NCBI GenBank assembly: GCA_038238115.1
Contig: JBBRYB010000003.1
Span: 1-64,000, forward strand
DNA from: JBBRYB01 sp038238115
GTDB lineage: Bacteria > Actinomycetota > Actinomycetes > Propionibacteriales > Nocardioidaceae
Direction: 5' to 3'
Length of the DNA stretch: 64,000 bases
The number at the start of each line of letters is the position of its first letter. The first letter of the stretch is position 1. Shown here piece after piece: positions 1-8,994 of this stretch. Under the pieces are notes generated by a model, which had not been told where the DNA came from, ran no database searches, and saw only the letters and a program-made list of their open reading frames with translations. The translations under genes and the position numbers were made by a program.

Positions 1-1
1 C

Positions 2-157
2 CCGTTCACCCGACGCCGTCACCGGATCAAAACCTTCAGCCGCTGGCAAGTCAGCCAGCCGTTCAGCGGCGTCTTCGTGTGGCGATCACCCCACGGCCGC
101 ATCTACATCGTCGACCACACCGGCACCCACCCCATCACACCTTCAGCCGCCGCCTAA
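2..157 (+). CDS. C-terminal fragment of an HNH endonuclease (13E12/DUF222 type), partial
   Basis: The window opens inside this gene; only the last 51 codons are present, ending with TAA at 155-157. The tail contains a basic segment (RRRHRIKTF), then GVFVWRSPHGRIYIVDHTGT. This is the typical end of the HNH-containing DUF222/13E12-repeat proteins that occur in many copies in Nocardioidaceae and mycobacteria. These proteins are presumed nucleases and are often associated with mobile DNA, but their physiological role is unclear. The HNH core itself lies outside the window, so nuclease activity cannot be checked here. The family call rests on the tail motif alone. Confidence 0.6.
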   Translation, partial: PFTRRRHRIKTFSRWQVSQPFSGVFVWRSPHGRIYIVDHTGTHPITPSAAA

Positions 158-690
158 GCGGATCGACGCTGCGAGGCGCGACGCCGCGGGCAGAACGCCT
201 CGTTCGCCTCGTTCGCCGGGGTCCGGTACTTCAGGCCGCGGTTGAAGGCGCGATGACCTCTACTTGCTCCGGGGCCGCGTTCCTGCCGCCCATTGGTGCT
301 GCCGCTGACCCAAGTGCGCCACGGCGGCCGGCAGCGGGGCCGCCGACTCATGGGGGTTGGGACTTGCCCGAGCTCTGGTCGCTGTCGCGTTGGACCTGCG
401 GCATTGCCTGCCCCGGCTGTGGGCCGGTGTGTTGGCGGTGGCGTTCCGCCCGGATGTCGAGGCGCCACATAGTTGCCGGTCTCGCAGATACGTCGCTGCC
501 GCGTGATCGGACTCAGGCAACTTTGTGGCTCCTCGACGTCTTCCTTCCGCACGGCGACTGGCAACGGCATGCCGCCGACATCGCACAGCCCCGATGTCGT
601 CTGCTTTCCTGTGGCGCACACGGCATTTGCCTCATGCTGTTCGCAGATCATGATGGGGACACGTAGGGTTTTACGACTGACAAGCCTGGA
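158..690. other. Gene-free stretch with one long imperfect inverted repeat
   Basis: No convincing gene was found. Open frames run through it on both strands, but their translations are Arg/Pro/Ser-rich, overlap one another, and show no recognisable domain, which is usual for high-GC noise. The stretch does hold an inverted repeat (arms 465-477 and 516-528, listed separately). It may be decayed DNA next to the HNH gene. Confidence 0.5.
465..528. repeat. Inverted repeat, 13 bp arms with one mismatch
   Basis: The left arm CCACATAGTTGCC (465-477) is complementary to the right arm GGCAACTTTGTGG (516-528) at 12 of 13 positions, with a 38-base loop. It lies in the gene-free stretch. It could be a structured RNA, a recombination site or a relic of a mobile element; nothing in the sequence decides between these. 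Confidence 0.4.
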
Positions 691-1104
691 GTGAAGAAGA
701 TGGCGGATCTGACCGACGAGGAACTCGGCTTCCTCGGCTCGATGTTCGACCTGGCGCGGTCCGGCGACGCAGTCAGGCTTGGCGAGTACGTCGACCAGGG
801 TGTCCCGGTCAACCTCACCACCAGCACCGGCGACACCTTGCTCATCCTTGCGGTGTACTACGAGCACTCCAGCCTGGTGCGAGCACTGCTCGACCGGAGC
901 GCCGACACGTCCCGCGTCAACGACCGCGGGCAGACGGCACTGGCGGCCGCCGTTTTCCGTCGGGCGGGTGACATCGTCGAATGCCTACTCGGCTACGGCG
1001 CTGACCCGCACCTGGGAGGGCAGTCGGCTTACGACGTCGCGCGCTTCTTCGGCCTGGCCGACATGACCGAGCGGCTCGACCGTTCCACCTCCCAGCCGCA
1101 ATGA
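691..1104 (+). CDS. Ankyrin-repeat protein
   Basis: A 137-residue protein, or 134 residues if translation starts at the internal Met of MADLTDEELGF. It has three ankyrin-like units: a first helix pair (LARSGDAVRLGEYVDQGVPVN), a second with the consensus-like GDTLLILAVYYEHSSLVRALL, and a third (GQTALAAAVFRRAGDIVECLL) followed by a capping segment. There is no signal peptide or membrane segment, so it should be cytoplasmic and act by protein binding. It is convergent with the catalase gene, whose stop is only 12 bases away. Ankyrin genes beside catalase genes are known elsewhere (AnkB near KatB in Pseudomonas aeruginosa, where AnkB supports catalase activity), so a similar helper role is a reasonable inference. 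Confidence 0.8.
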   Translation: MKKMADLTDEELGFLGSMFDLARSGDAVRLGEYVDQGVPVNLTTSTGDTLLILAVYYEHSSLVRALLDRSADTSRVNDRGQTALAAAVFRRAGDIVECLLGYGADPHLGGQSAYDVARFFGLADMTERLDRSTSQPQ

Positions 1105-1116
1105 GTCCGGCGCGGA

Positions 1117-3209
1117 CTATGACGCGCGGGTGATGAGCGGCACCCGATCCCAGTTGCGGTGCAGCCCCATCTCCTTCACGAGCGCCTTGCGTTGCCCTGA
1201 CGATGCTTTGTCGGCCACGAGGACGCCGGGCGCGCCGGTGGCGATCCCGGCCGCGGTGAGCAGGTCCGCTCCGTCACCCCACGCGGCGATCGCCTTGCTG
1301 TGGCGGAACACCTCCTGAAGCAGGACGTCCACCTTGATGTCGCGGATCTGACCGGACCCGTGCGCGACAACGAGGGCGTCGAACTCGATCGACCGACAGG
1401 TCAGGAACGTCCGCTCGACGACCTCAGTGCGGCTGCCCTTGCTGAGATGTCCACCGTGGTCGCTGATCACGAGCAGCTTCGCCCCTTGGTTTTCGAGGGC
1501 CTCCCGCAGCTTCGCCACCCCCGAGAGATCGCCCTTCTCGGTGACGATGACGCCGACGTTGCGACCGGCGATCGAGCCCGGCTTCGTCGGCACCTGCGAC
1601 AGAGATGGGGAGGCGTCGTCGTGTGTCTCCGCATCCGAGCCTGCCGCAGGCGTGGCCAGTCCGAGTCCTTGGGCCACAAGCCCGGCCAGACCGGCGTCGA
1701 CGCGCACCAGACCCTTCAGCATCCGCGTTTTGACCGGCTCCTCATAACACTTACCCAGCTCGAACGTAAATGCCTCGACGATGTGTGACTTCTCGACGTC
1801 GGTCATGCTGTTCCAGAACAGCCTGGCCTGGCTGTGATGATCCTCGAACGACACCGAGCTCTCGCGTACCTTGGTTCCCTCCACGACTCGGGAGACATTC
1901 ACGTAGCCGCCGTGTTTGGCGTCGACGATCTTCGGCTCACCGTCGTCGAGGGAGTTCGGCAGGTACGGCGCCACACCTTCGTGGACGGCTGGTGCATCCC
2001 GTCGCGCAGCATGTCGTTGACGGGAGAGTGCGGGCGGTTGATGGGCAGCTGGGTGAAGTTCGGGCCGCCGAGCCGCGACAGCTGCGTGTCCAGATACGAG
2101 AACATGCGTCCCTGCATGAGCGGGTCGTCCGTGGCCTCGATGCCCGGCACGAGATGGCCGGTGTGGAAGGCTACCTGCTCCGTCTCGGCGAAGTAGTTGG
2201 TCGGATTGGCGGTCAGCGTCATCGTGCCGACGACCTGCACGGGGGCCAGTTCCTCGGGCACGATCTTCGTGGGGTCGAGCAGGTCGATCCCCTCGAACAT
2301 CTGGTCCTCGCTGTCGGGCAGCACCTGCAGCGCGAGGTCCCACTCGGGGAACGCACCGGCCTCGATCGCGTCAGCCAGGTCGCGGCGATGGAAGTCGGGG
2401 TCTGCGCCGGCAGCGATCTGCGCCTCCTCCCATACCAGGGAGTGGATGCCCGCGGCCGGCTTCCAGTGAACCTTGACCAGGACGGTCTCGCCCGCAGAGT
2501 TGACCAGCCGGAACGTGTGGACGCCAAAGCCTTCCATCGTGCGGAAGGAGCGAGGGATGCCACGGTCGGACATCGCCCACATCAGCATGTGGGTCGCCTC
2601 GGTGTGCAACGACACGAAGTCCCAGAACGTGTCGTGGGCCGTCTGCGCCTGGGGGATCTCACGGTCGGGGTGCGGCTTGGCGGCGTGGATGAGGTCAGGG
2701 AACTTGATCGCGTCCTGGATGAAGAAGATCGGCATGTTGTTGCCGACGAGGTCGAAGTTCCCGGCCCGGGTGTAGAACTTCGTGGCAAACCCGCGTACGT
2801 CGCGGGCGGTGTCAGCGGACCCCCGCGACCCCACCACCGTCGAGAAGCGCACGAACACCGGAGTCTCGACGCCCGAGCCGAGGAAGTCTGCCCCGGTCAG
2901 GGTCGCGGCGGCCCCGTTCGACACGAACACTCCGTGAGCGCCGGCGCCGCGGGCGTGCACGACGCGCTCAGGAATGCGCTCGTGGTCGAAGTGCGCGATC
3001 TTCTCCCGGAAATGGAAGTCCTCCATCAGCGTGGGTCCACGCTGACCGGCCTTGAGCGAATGGTCGGCGTCGGGCAGCGCAACCCCCTGAGCTGAGGTAA
3101 GCCGGTCGCCGGTCTGCGCGCGCCAGTCCGGCGATGCCTTGGCGGCCCGTGCTCCGGAGGGACCCACGAGCTCCGGTGGGGCCTGGTCAGGTTTGCGCTT
3201 GTCCGTCAT
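1117..3209 (-). pseudogene. katE: Large-subunit catalase (HPII/KatE type), interrupted by a one-base frameshift
   Basis: Haem catalase that breaks down H2O2. From ATG at 3209 (upstream GAAGGATCC) the first frame gives the catalase barrel: catalytic His85 in VVHARG, the distal Asn in VGNNMP, and haem-ligand Tyr372 in RMFSYLDTQ. After INRPHSPVNDMLRDGMHQ the reading continues only in another frame (VHEGVAPYLPNSLDDGEP), so one base is missing near 1988-1992. The second frame encodes the rest of the catalase domain, then the flavodoxin/DJ-1-like C-terminal domain (GRNVGVIVTEKGDLSGVAKL) found only in large-subunit catalases. Restoring one base gives about 697 residues, normal for KatE. All other motifs are intact, so this is either a very recent mutation or a sequencing or assembly indel. 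Confidence 0.85.
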
Positions 3210-3246
3210 GTGAGGATCCTTCGTGTCGCGGCGTCGGGCTCTCCGA

Positions 3247-3266
3247 GTGCCCCTACCGAGGGGCAC
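3247..3266 (-). terminator. Perfect 8 bp hairpin between the ferritin-like gene and katE
   Basis: GTGCCCCT (3247-3254) and AGGGGCAC (3259-3266) form a perfect stem with a four-base loop. It lies 3' of the ferritin-like gene and 5' of katE on the minus strand. There is no U tract, as is common in high-GC actinobacteria. It could end ferritin transcription or structure the katE leader. Confidence 0.4.
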
Positions 3267-3297
3267 CCAAACGCCGGGCAGAGCGGATCGTTCGGTG

Positions 3298-3750
3298 CTA
3301 CTCGGGTCCGAGCGGCTCCTCCAGCTCCGTCGCGTGCCAGAGGTAGTCGATCTGCTGCTGCTTACGCATGATGATGTGCTCGAGCAGGTGCTCGAGCGCC
3401 TCACTGCGAGGCTCCTGACCGGAGTGAGGTATGACGTCATGCAGGGCCGCGACCGCCTTGACCTCGTGAGCCAGGAGGGCAGCCAGACCCTCGTCGGTGT
3501 CGGTCGCCACGCTGATCTCGGGGGCGCTCATGCTCGGTCGGCCTCCAAGCGCCGAGAGCTTCTCGATCAGCTGGTAGGTGTCCTCGAGCTCGGCGAGCAC
3601 GAACTCGCGCAGGCTCTGCTTGATGGCCGAGCCGCCGACCCCGCGAAGCGTTCCAGCGAGCAAAGCCATCGTGAGCACGGACTCAGCCTGCAGGTCGATG
3701 GCACCCCCCAACGTCTCGTAGACCTTCTGGGTGTCCATACCGTCGCTCAC
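3298..3750 (-). CDS. Ferritin-like four-helix protein
   Basis: About 150 residues. It has bacterioferritin-like spacing of acidic and His residues on four helices: a glutamate in the first helix (AESVLTMALLAG), a second helix ending AELEDTYQLIEKL, a third with HEVKAVAALHDV, and a fourth (EALEHLLEHIIMRKQQQIDYL). This resembles a di-iron or Dps/bacterioferritin-like fold, but the family is not certain. GTG at 3750 is the preferred start because AGAGGA lies six bases upstream; ATG at 3756 is in frame but touches that Shine-Dalgarno. The gene lies between katE and the ABC exporter on the same strand. Iron storage or oxidative-stress protection fits the catalase neighbour. Confidence 0.65.
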   Translation of the reverse strand: MSDGMDTQKVYETLGGAIDLQAESVLTMALLAGTLRGVGGSAIKQSLREFVLAELEDTYQLIEKLSALGGRPSMSAPEISVATDTDEGLAALLAHEVKAVAALHDVIPHSGQEPRSEALEHLLEHIIMRKQQQIDYLWHATELEEPLGPE

Positions 3751-3839
3751 GCGCATTCCTCTCGGCTGGCCGTCGCGGGTGGGCCATGTGAACCCTGGGT
3801 TGTGTGAACCCCAGTGTGTCGAAGCTGGCTCGACATCTG

Positions 3840-5606
3840 TCAGGCCGGGGTCGAGGAGCTCTCGGTCTCGCCATGCCAAGACCGCCACAGCGCGGCATAG
3901 GAGCCGTCGGCCGCGATCAGCTCGTCGTGGGAGCCGATTTCGCAGATCTTGCCGTCCTCGACCACGGCCACCCGATCTGCGTCGTGGGCCGTGAACAACC
4001 TGTGCGCGATCGCGATGACCGTCCGGCCGTGGAGTACGGCGGCCAGCGAGCGCTCCAGGTGCCGCGCCGACCGCGGGTCGATCAGGGACGTGGCCTCATC
4101 GAGCACCAGGGTGTGCGGGTCCGCCAGCACCAGCCGCGCCAGCGCGATCTGCTGAGCCTGGGCTGGTGACAGCGCCATCCCGCCCGACCCCACCGAGGTG
4201 TCGAGCCCGTCGGGCAGCGCCTGCACCCACTCCAGCGCGTCGACGGCGGACAGGGCCTCGAGCATCCGCGAGTCCGACGCGATGTCGTCGATGGCCAGGG
4301 CAAGGTTTTCGCGGAGCGTCCCGACGAAGACGTGGTGCTCCTGGGTGACGAGGGCGACGTGACCGCGTAGGTCGTCGAGGGCCAGCTCGGTCATCCCCAC
4401 TCCGCCGACCGTCACCGAGCCCTGGCGCGGCGGGTGGATCCCGGCCAGCAGCCGACCGAGTGTCGACTTGCCGGCCCCGGAGGGTCCCACCATCGCGACC
4501 CGCTCGCCGGGATCGACATGCAGGTCGACGCCATGCAGCACGTCGCGGTCGTCGACGTAGGAGAACCGGACGCCTTCGGCATCGATGCGCTCGCCCACGG
4601 GGACCCGGCCGGTCGGGGTCCGGTCGTCTGGAACGGCCGCGACGCCGAGCAGCCGGGCGAGCGACGCCGCGCCGATCTGGAGCTCGTCAAGCCAGGAGAT
4701 GAGTCGGTCGACCGGGTCGATCAGAGCCTGCACGTAGAGCGTGGCGGCGGTGACGTCACCAAGCCCCACCTGTCCTTGGATATGGAGATACCCGCCAAGC
4801 AGAAGCGTGACCACGGTCGGGAGCAGGTAGCCGATCTCGACCGAGGGAAACCACAGCGTGCGCAGGTAGAGCGTGTAACGCTCGGCCGCATAGGACTCGG
4901 CGATGGCGGCGTCGATCCGCTCCAGGCGACGCTGCTCGAGGCCGAGCGCCTCGACGGTGCGGGCGCCCTCGGTCGTCTCGGCCACGCTCGCGTTGATCGC
5001 GGCGTACGACGCCGACTCCCGGAGGTACCCGGCCTTGGCCCGCTTCAGATACCAGCGGGTGGCGGCGTAGAGGACGGGCACGCCGAGCACAAGCGGCACC
5101 AGCACCCACGTCCCGACCAGCAGGCAGGCGCCGATGGAGAAGACCGTGGTGACGAGCGCGATCATCGTCTCGGGAACCGCGAAGCGGACCGACCAGCCGA
5201 GCGCCTCGACGTCACGTGACGCACGGGTCAGCAGGTCACCGGTGCCAGCCTTCTCGACCGTGCCGATCGGCAGGGCGAGTGACTGCTGGACGAAGTCCTC
5301 GCGAAGTTCGGCGAGAACCTTCTCTCCGAAGGCGAACGACACGAAGCGGGCGTAGCGCGTCAGCATCGTCTGGGCGAGGAGGAACACCGCGATGGCGATG
5401 ATCGTCTTGTCGACGTGGGACACGGTCGTGCCGTCGTTGACCGCCTGGACGAGGTCTCCGATGAGCCGCGGCGCCGCCAGGCCGGCGACCGCCGCCAGCA
5501 CGTGCAGTGACAGGGCCAGTCCGAGTTGACGGGGGTGTCGGCGCACGAGCAGTCCCACGTAGCGACGCACGGCGGGGCCCTCGGCGACGGGCAGCAGCTG
5601 CTTCAC
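3840..5606 (-). CDS. ABC exporter half-transporter with catalytic Walker motifs (subunit B of a heterodimer)
   Basis: 588 residues: an N-terminal six-helix exporter domain (about 25-310) and a C-terminal ATPase domain. The ATPase has a full Walker A (GPSGAGKST), a Q loop (ALVTQEHHVF), a Walker B with catalytic Glu (LVLDEATS) and an H-loop (IAIAHRL). Its signature is degenerate: LSPAQAQQ in place of LSGGQ. Its start overlaps the stop of the next upstream gene in an ATGA, so the two are translationally coupled and almost certainly form a heterodimer. By known exporter geometry, its Walker motifs pair with the intact signature of the partner, giving one working ATP site. The substrate cannot be told; a lipid, drug or peptide is possible. 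Confidence 0.88.
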   Translation of the reverse strand: MKQLLPVAEGPAVRRYVGLLVRRHPRQLGLALSLHVLAAVAGLAAPRLIGDLVQAVNDGTTVSHVDKTIIAIAVFLLAQTMLTRYARFVSFAFGEKVLAELREDFVQQSLALPIGTVEKAGTGDLLTRASRDVEALGWSVRFAVPETMIALVTTVFSIGACLLVGTWVLVPLVLGVPVLYAATRWYLKRAKAGYLRESASYAAINASVAETTEGARTVEALGLEQRRLERIDAAIAESYAAERYTLYLRTLWFPSVEIGYLLPTVVTLLLGGYLHIQGQVGLGDVTAATLYVQALIDPVDRLISWLDELQIGAASLARLLGVAAVPDDRTPTGRVPVGERIDAEGVRFSYVDDRDVLHGVDLHVDPGERVAMVGPSGAGKSTLGRLLAGIHPPRQGSVTVGGVGMTELALDDLRGHVALVTQEHHVFVGTLRENLALAIDDIASDSRMLEALSAVDALEWVQALPDGLDTSVGSGGMALSPAQAQQIALARLVLADPHTLVLDEATSLIDPRSARHLERSLAAVLHGRTVIAIAHRLFTAHDADRVAVVEDGKICEIGSHDELIAADGSYAALWRSWHGETESSSTPA

Positions 5607-7303
5607 TCGTCCTCACCTCTCGCCACGATGCGCCGGTAACGCGCGTCCTCCAACAGATCCCGGTGCAGCCCGACGGCCACCACCTCCCCGTCCTTGAGCA
5701 GGGCCACCTCGTCGACGTGGTCGAGCAGGAGCGGGCTGGCCGTGGTGATCACGGTGGTGCGACCGGCGCGGTGGTCACGGAGCCGTTCGCCGATCCTCGC
5801 CTCGGTGTGGGCGTCGACCGCGGAGGTGGGCTCGACCAGCACCAAGATGTCGGACTCGACAGCAAGCGCCCTGGCCAGGACGAGCCGTTGCCGCTGCCCT
5901 CCGGAAAACGTCCTGCCTCGCTCCTCGACCTGCGTCTGGATCCCGTCCTCGAGCGCCTCCAGCACGTCGTCGGCGGAAGCGGTGGCGATGGCGGCCATGA
6001 TGTCGTCGTCGCTCGTGTTGCCGCGCACATCGAGCTCGCCACGCAGCGGTCCGCTGAACAACGTGGCGCCCGAGTCGCTGACCACGATCGCGCGGCGGAC
6101 GAAGTCACGCTCCAGTTCCGACAGCGACACACCGTCGAGCAGTGCCGGACCGTCGGCGAAGCGCCCAAGCCGGTCGGCCACCGCCGCGGATTCCTCGGGC
6201 ACCTCGGCCACGACGGCTGTCATCAGGCCGGGACGCACCCGAAGTCCGGAGCGAACGTCCACGAGCACGCCGGCCGTCGAGGCCATCCGTGGAGACTCCA
6301 CGTCGCTCACCTCGGGCTCGATGCACAACACCCGGCAGATCCGGCGGCTGGCGACCAGCCCGCGGATCAGCTTGTTGGCCACCTCGGTTCCGGTACGTAG
6401 CGGGATCATGAGGAACGCGGAGTAGCCGTAGAAGGCGACGAGCTCTCCTGGCGTGATCGTGCCCTGGACCGCGAAGCGTGCCCCGAGCCAGACGACGACG
6501 ACGACGAAGACACCGGGCAGAAACACCTGGAGCGCGTCGAGCATCGACTGGAGCTTCGCGACCTGGATTCCCGCGTTGCGGACCTTCTGCGACTCGAGGG
6601 CATAGCGGCGGTGGAAGACCTCCTCGCCGCCGATGCCCCGCAGCACCCGCAGCCCTCCGACGATGTCGGACGCGAGCGTGTTGAGCTCGCCCATCATCTC
6701 GCGTTGAGCCAGGTTGCGGGTCTGAAGCGGCTTGAGCAGCGGGCCGAGCAGCAACAGCAGGGCCGGTACACCGATAAGCACGACCAGGCCGAGGGTGACG
6801 GACGCGTTGAGCAGGATGGCAGCGACGACGAAGAACGACACGATCGCGCCGGCGGCGCGGCCCATCACCTCGATCGTGTTGCCGACATGCGCCAGGTCCG
6901 ACGACCCGATCGACACCACCTCACCGGTGGCGATCCGCCGAGGCAGCGTGGCGCCGAGCCGGACGACATGCCGGGACACGACCTGCACCGTGCGGTACGC
7001 CGCGATCAGCCAGTTGGACACCGCGAAGCGGTGCCGAAAGATCCCGGCCGCGGCCTGCAGGACCCCCACGGCGAGCAGGACGCCTGACCAGTACCAGAGC
7101 CTGCTGAGGTCACCCGCGGCCACCCCTTGGTCGATCGCCCGCCCGATGATCGCCGGCATCACCGACTGGGCCACCATCCACACGATGCCGAAGAGAATCC
7201 CGCCGACCATTGTCGGCTTCTGTCCTCGGGCCACCCACCACAGGTAGCGTCCGGGGGAGCGCGAATCCGGCGTTCCGGGATCGGACAACGGCATCTCACG
7301 CAT
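5603..7303 (-). CDS. ABC exporter half-transporter lacking a P-loop (subunit A of a heterodimer)
   Basis: 566 residues, with a six-helix membrane domain (about 30-320) and an ATPase-like domain. The signature is canonical (FSGGQRQRLVLARAL). Where Walker A should be, the sequence reads MTAVVAEVPEESAAVADRL, with no GxxGxGKS/T. Walker B has Val in place of Asp (LVLVEPTSAVD), and the H-loop His is replaced (TTASPLL). This half should therefore not hydrolyse ATP by itself; it contributes its signature to the site on the downstream partner. Degenerate sites are common in heterodimeric exporters, but losing the whole P-loop goes further than in the well-studied examples. The first ATG is at 7303; a later Met (MPLSDPG) is also possible. 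Confidence 0.88.
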   Translation of the reverse strand: MREMPLSDPGTPDSRSPGRYLWWVARGQKPTMVGGILFGIVWMVAQSVMPAIIGRAIDQGVAAGDLSRLWYWSGVLLAVGVLQAAAGIFRHRFAVSNWLIAAYRTVQVVSRHVVRLGATLPRRIATGEVVSIGSSDLAHVGNTIEVMGRAAGAIVSFFVVAAILLNASVTLGLVVLIGVPALLLLLGPLLKPLQTRNLAQREMMGELNTLASDIVGGLRVLRGIGGEEVFHRRYALESQKVRNAGIQVAKLQSMLDALQVFLPGVFVVVVVWLGARFAVQGTITPGELVAFYGYSAFLMIPLRTGTEVANKLIRGLVASRRICRVLCIEPEVSDVESPRMASTAGVLVDVRSGLRVRPGLMTAVVAEVPEESAAVADRLGRFADGPALLDGVSLSELERDFVRRAIVVSDSGATLFSGPLRGELDVRGNTSDDDIMAAIATASADDVLEALEDGIQTQVEERGRTFSGGQRQRLVLARALAVESDILVLVEPTSAVDAHTEARIGERLRDHRAGRTTVITTASPLLLDHVDEVALLKDGEVVAVGLHRDLLEDARYRRIVARGEDE

Positions 7304-7361
7304 GACGGACCTACGTTACGGACCCCGGGGCCATGCACGCCAACCAAATTCGGTGTCGGCC

Positions 7362-7592
7362 TCAGACTTCGTCGGCGTACGACGGCGGTGCAGGCTGCGC
7401 GGGCCGCCGACTCGGGCGCAGCGCCGTGGTCAGCCCGACGGCACCGGCAGCGATCAAGATAGCCGGCGCGGCGAGCCACATCTGGTCGAAGTCGATGACT
7501 CCGCTTGTGCGCAGGACCCACACGGCGGTGAAGCCGGCGAAGATGAGCCCGAACACGAGGGAAACCACATCAGTTGCATGCCGGTGCAGCAT
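7362..7592 (-). CDS. Small two-helix membrane protein
   Basis: 76 residues with two predicted membrane helices (about 9-28 and 38-58) and a Pro-rich cytoplasmic tail. It begins inside the last 23 bases of the PspC/toastrack gene and is read in the same direction, so the two are probably coupled. The family was not recognised. Its position suggests an accessory role in the envelope-stress module. Confidence 0.65.
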   Translation of the reverse strand: MLHRHATDVVSLVFGLIFAGFTAVWVLRTSGVIDFDQMWLAAPAILIAAGAVGLTTALRPSRRPAQPAPPSYADEV

Positions 7593-8862
7593 GACCGTCT
7601 CCTATTGTCGATGAGGTGGGGATGCCGGCCGGAGTCGAGGACTCGGCGGCTGGGCAGTCGTACTGGGTGATAAGGATCTCGCCGAACTCCAGGCTCAGGT
7701 CGAGCCGCACGTTCGGGTCTGCGTCGTCGGGCGCGCTGATCGTCGTCTGCTCCTCTCCATTGGCGAAGGTCTGCACCATCGCTGTGGAAGGGCCGCTGAT
7801 GTCGCCGTGGTTGACATGCGCCACCACAGTCGCGTCGACGCTGGACGGGACGATGACCTCGAGCTGGCCGACGCGTTGATCGAGGTGCAGCGTGCGCCCG
7901 TCGAGGTTGTCCGGGTCGGTGACCTCATCGAGATGCAAGACCATCCTGCCGACTCCGTGGCTGTAGTCGGCCTGCACGTCGGCTGCCGACACCGGCCGGT
8001 AGATGCGCTCGCCGTAAGGGCCGGGTCCGAGCACGCTCGTCACGATCGTGGCGAAGGTGGCGACGAGGCCCGCGAAGATCAGCAACCTCGACCTGCCGTA
8101 CCACGCCCCGGCGATCAGCGCGACGGCGACGATGCCGAGAGCGGTTCCGGGATACACCGACGGGGCGACGTCCACGAGGACTGTCGCGTCAAGGATCCAC
8201 AAGGAGCCCATCGCGATGGCCACGACGGCCATCGTGATCGCGAAGAGATGCGATCGGGGTGCTCGAACCGGCCGGGGAGGTGGCGGGAGGGGGCCTGGAG
8301 GCCCGGTCAGGGCGGTCGGGGGAGGGTAGCCGGCACCCCCACCGGCGGTGGCGGGGGGAGCGGCCGGTGGCGGCATGGCCGTAGACATGGTGCCAACTGG
8401 CGGCTCGGTCCGGCGCGAGAAGACCGCCACGCCGGCGATCACGAGCACGCTGATGACGATCACCGCGAAGGGGTTGGGAGCATTCACGCCGATGGCGCCC
8501 ACCATGGTCACGATCGTCACCACTGCGGCGATCGAGAGACCGACAACCATCACCCGTTGGGGGTCGCGACGTAGGGTCCGCGACATCCAGGAGTCGTGCT
8601 GCCCTTCCTCAGGCACGGTGATCCAGGCGAGGACATAGAGCGCGACGCCTGCCCCGGCGAAGAGGGTCAGCGCCGCGAACGCGACGCGGACGAGGATCGG
8701 GTCGACGTCGAAGTGTCGGCTCAACCCTGCGGCGACTCCACCGACCATACGCTGGTCCCTGGCTCGCCTCAGCGTCGAGATGTCCCGCATCTGGTCTCGC
8801 GTGACCCGGGGTCCGGTGTCGGGCGGAGGGGTGGAGGTTGGGGGGGTGGAGGTTTCTGTCAT
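7570..8862 (-). CDS. PspC-domain membrane protein with LiaF/toastrack-like C-terminus
   Basis: 430 residues. A Pro/Thr-rich N-terminus is followed by a PspC domain (about 28-90, with RMVGGVAAGLSRHFDVDPILVR and a long helix). Next come a Pro/Gly-rich linker, several hydrophobic helices (about 100-260) and a C-terminal beta-rich domain of the LiaF/DUF4097 'toastrack' type (about 285-400). PspC and toastrack proteins sense or protect against membrane damage in phage-shock and Lia-type systems. The gene is divergent from a PspC-fused histidine kinase and shares its promoter region (8863-8994). I infer that it sets the activity of that kinase. The C-terminal domain call is less sure than the PspC call. 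Confidence 0.75.
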   Translation of the reverse strand: MTETSTPPTSTPPPDTGPRVTRDQMRDISTLRRARDQRMVGGVAAGLSRHFDVDPILVRVAFAALTLFAGAGVALYVLAWITVPEEGQHDSWMSRTLRRDPQRVMVVGLSIAAVVTIVTMVGAIGVNAPNPFAVIVISVLVIAGVAVFSRRTEPPVGTMSTAMPPPAAPPATAGGGAGYPPPTALTGPPGPLPPPPRPVRAPRSHLFAITMAVVAIAMGSLWILDATVLVDVAPSVYPGTALGIVAVALIAGAWYGRSRLLIFAGLVATFATIVTSVLGPGPYGERIYRPVSAADVQADYSHGVGRMVLHLDEVTDPDNLDGRTLHLDQRVGQLEVIVPSSVDATVVAHVNHGDISGPSTAMVQTFANGEEQTTISAPDDADPNVRLDLSLEFGEILITQYDCPAAESSTPAGIPTSSTIGDGHAAPACN

Positions 8863-8994
8863 GTGTCAAGCCTGGGTCCTGGGCGCCCCTGGAACCATCG
8901 GGGATGGCCCCGGTTTCGCCGAGCGCGACCCCGAGGTGTGGACAGCACACGTCAGGGCCGCAACCGATGGTTTTCCTGAGGTCGTGCGGGGATC

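Noticed and set aside
1..690. Complete insertion sequence or prophage at the left edge
   Set aside because: Only the tail of an HNH protein and one imperfect inverted repeat are visible; no transposase, integrase or terminal repeats with target duplication.
79..867. Long open frames on both strands (for example 79-666 plus and 154-867 minus)
   Set aside because: Their translations are Arg/Pro-rich, overlap each other and the ankyrin gene, and show no domain or good start; typical of non-coding high-GC DNA.
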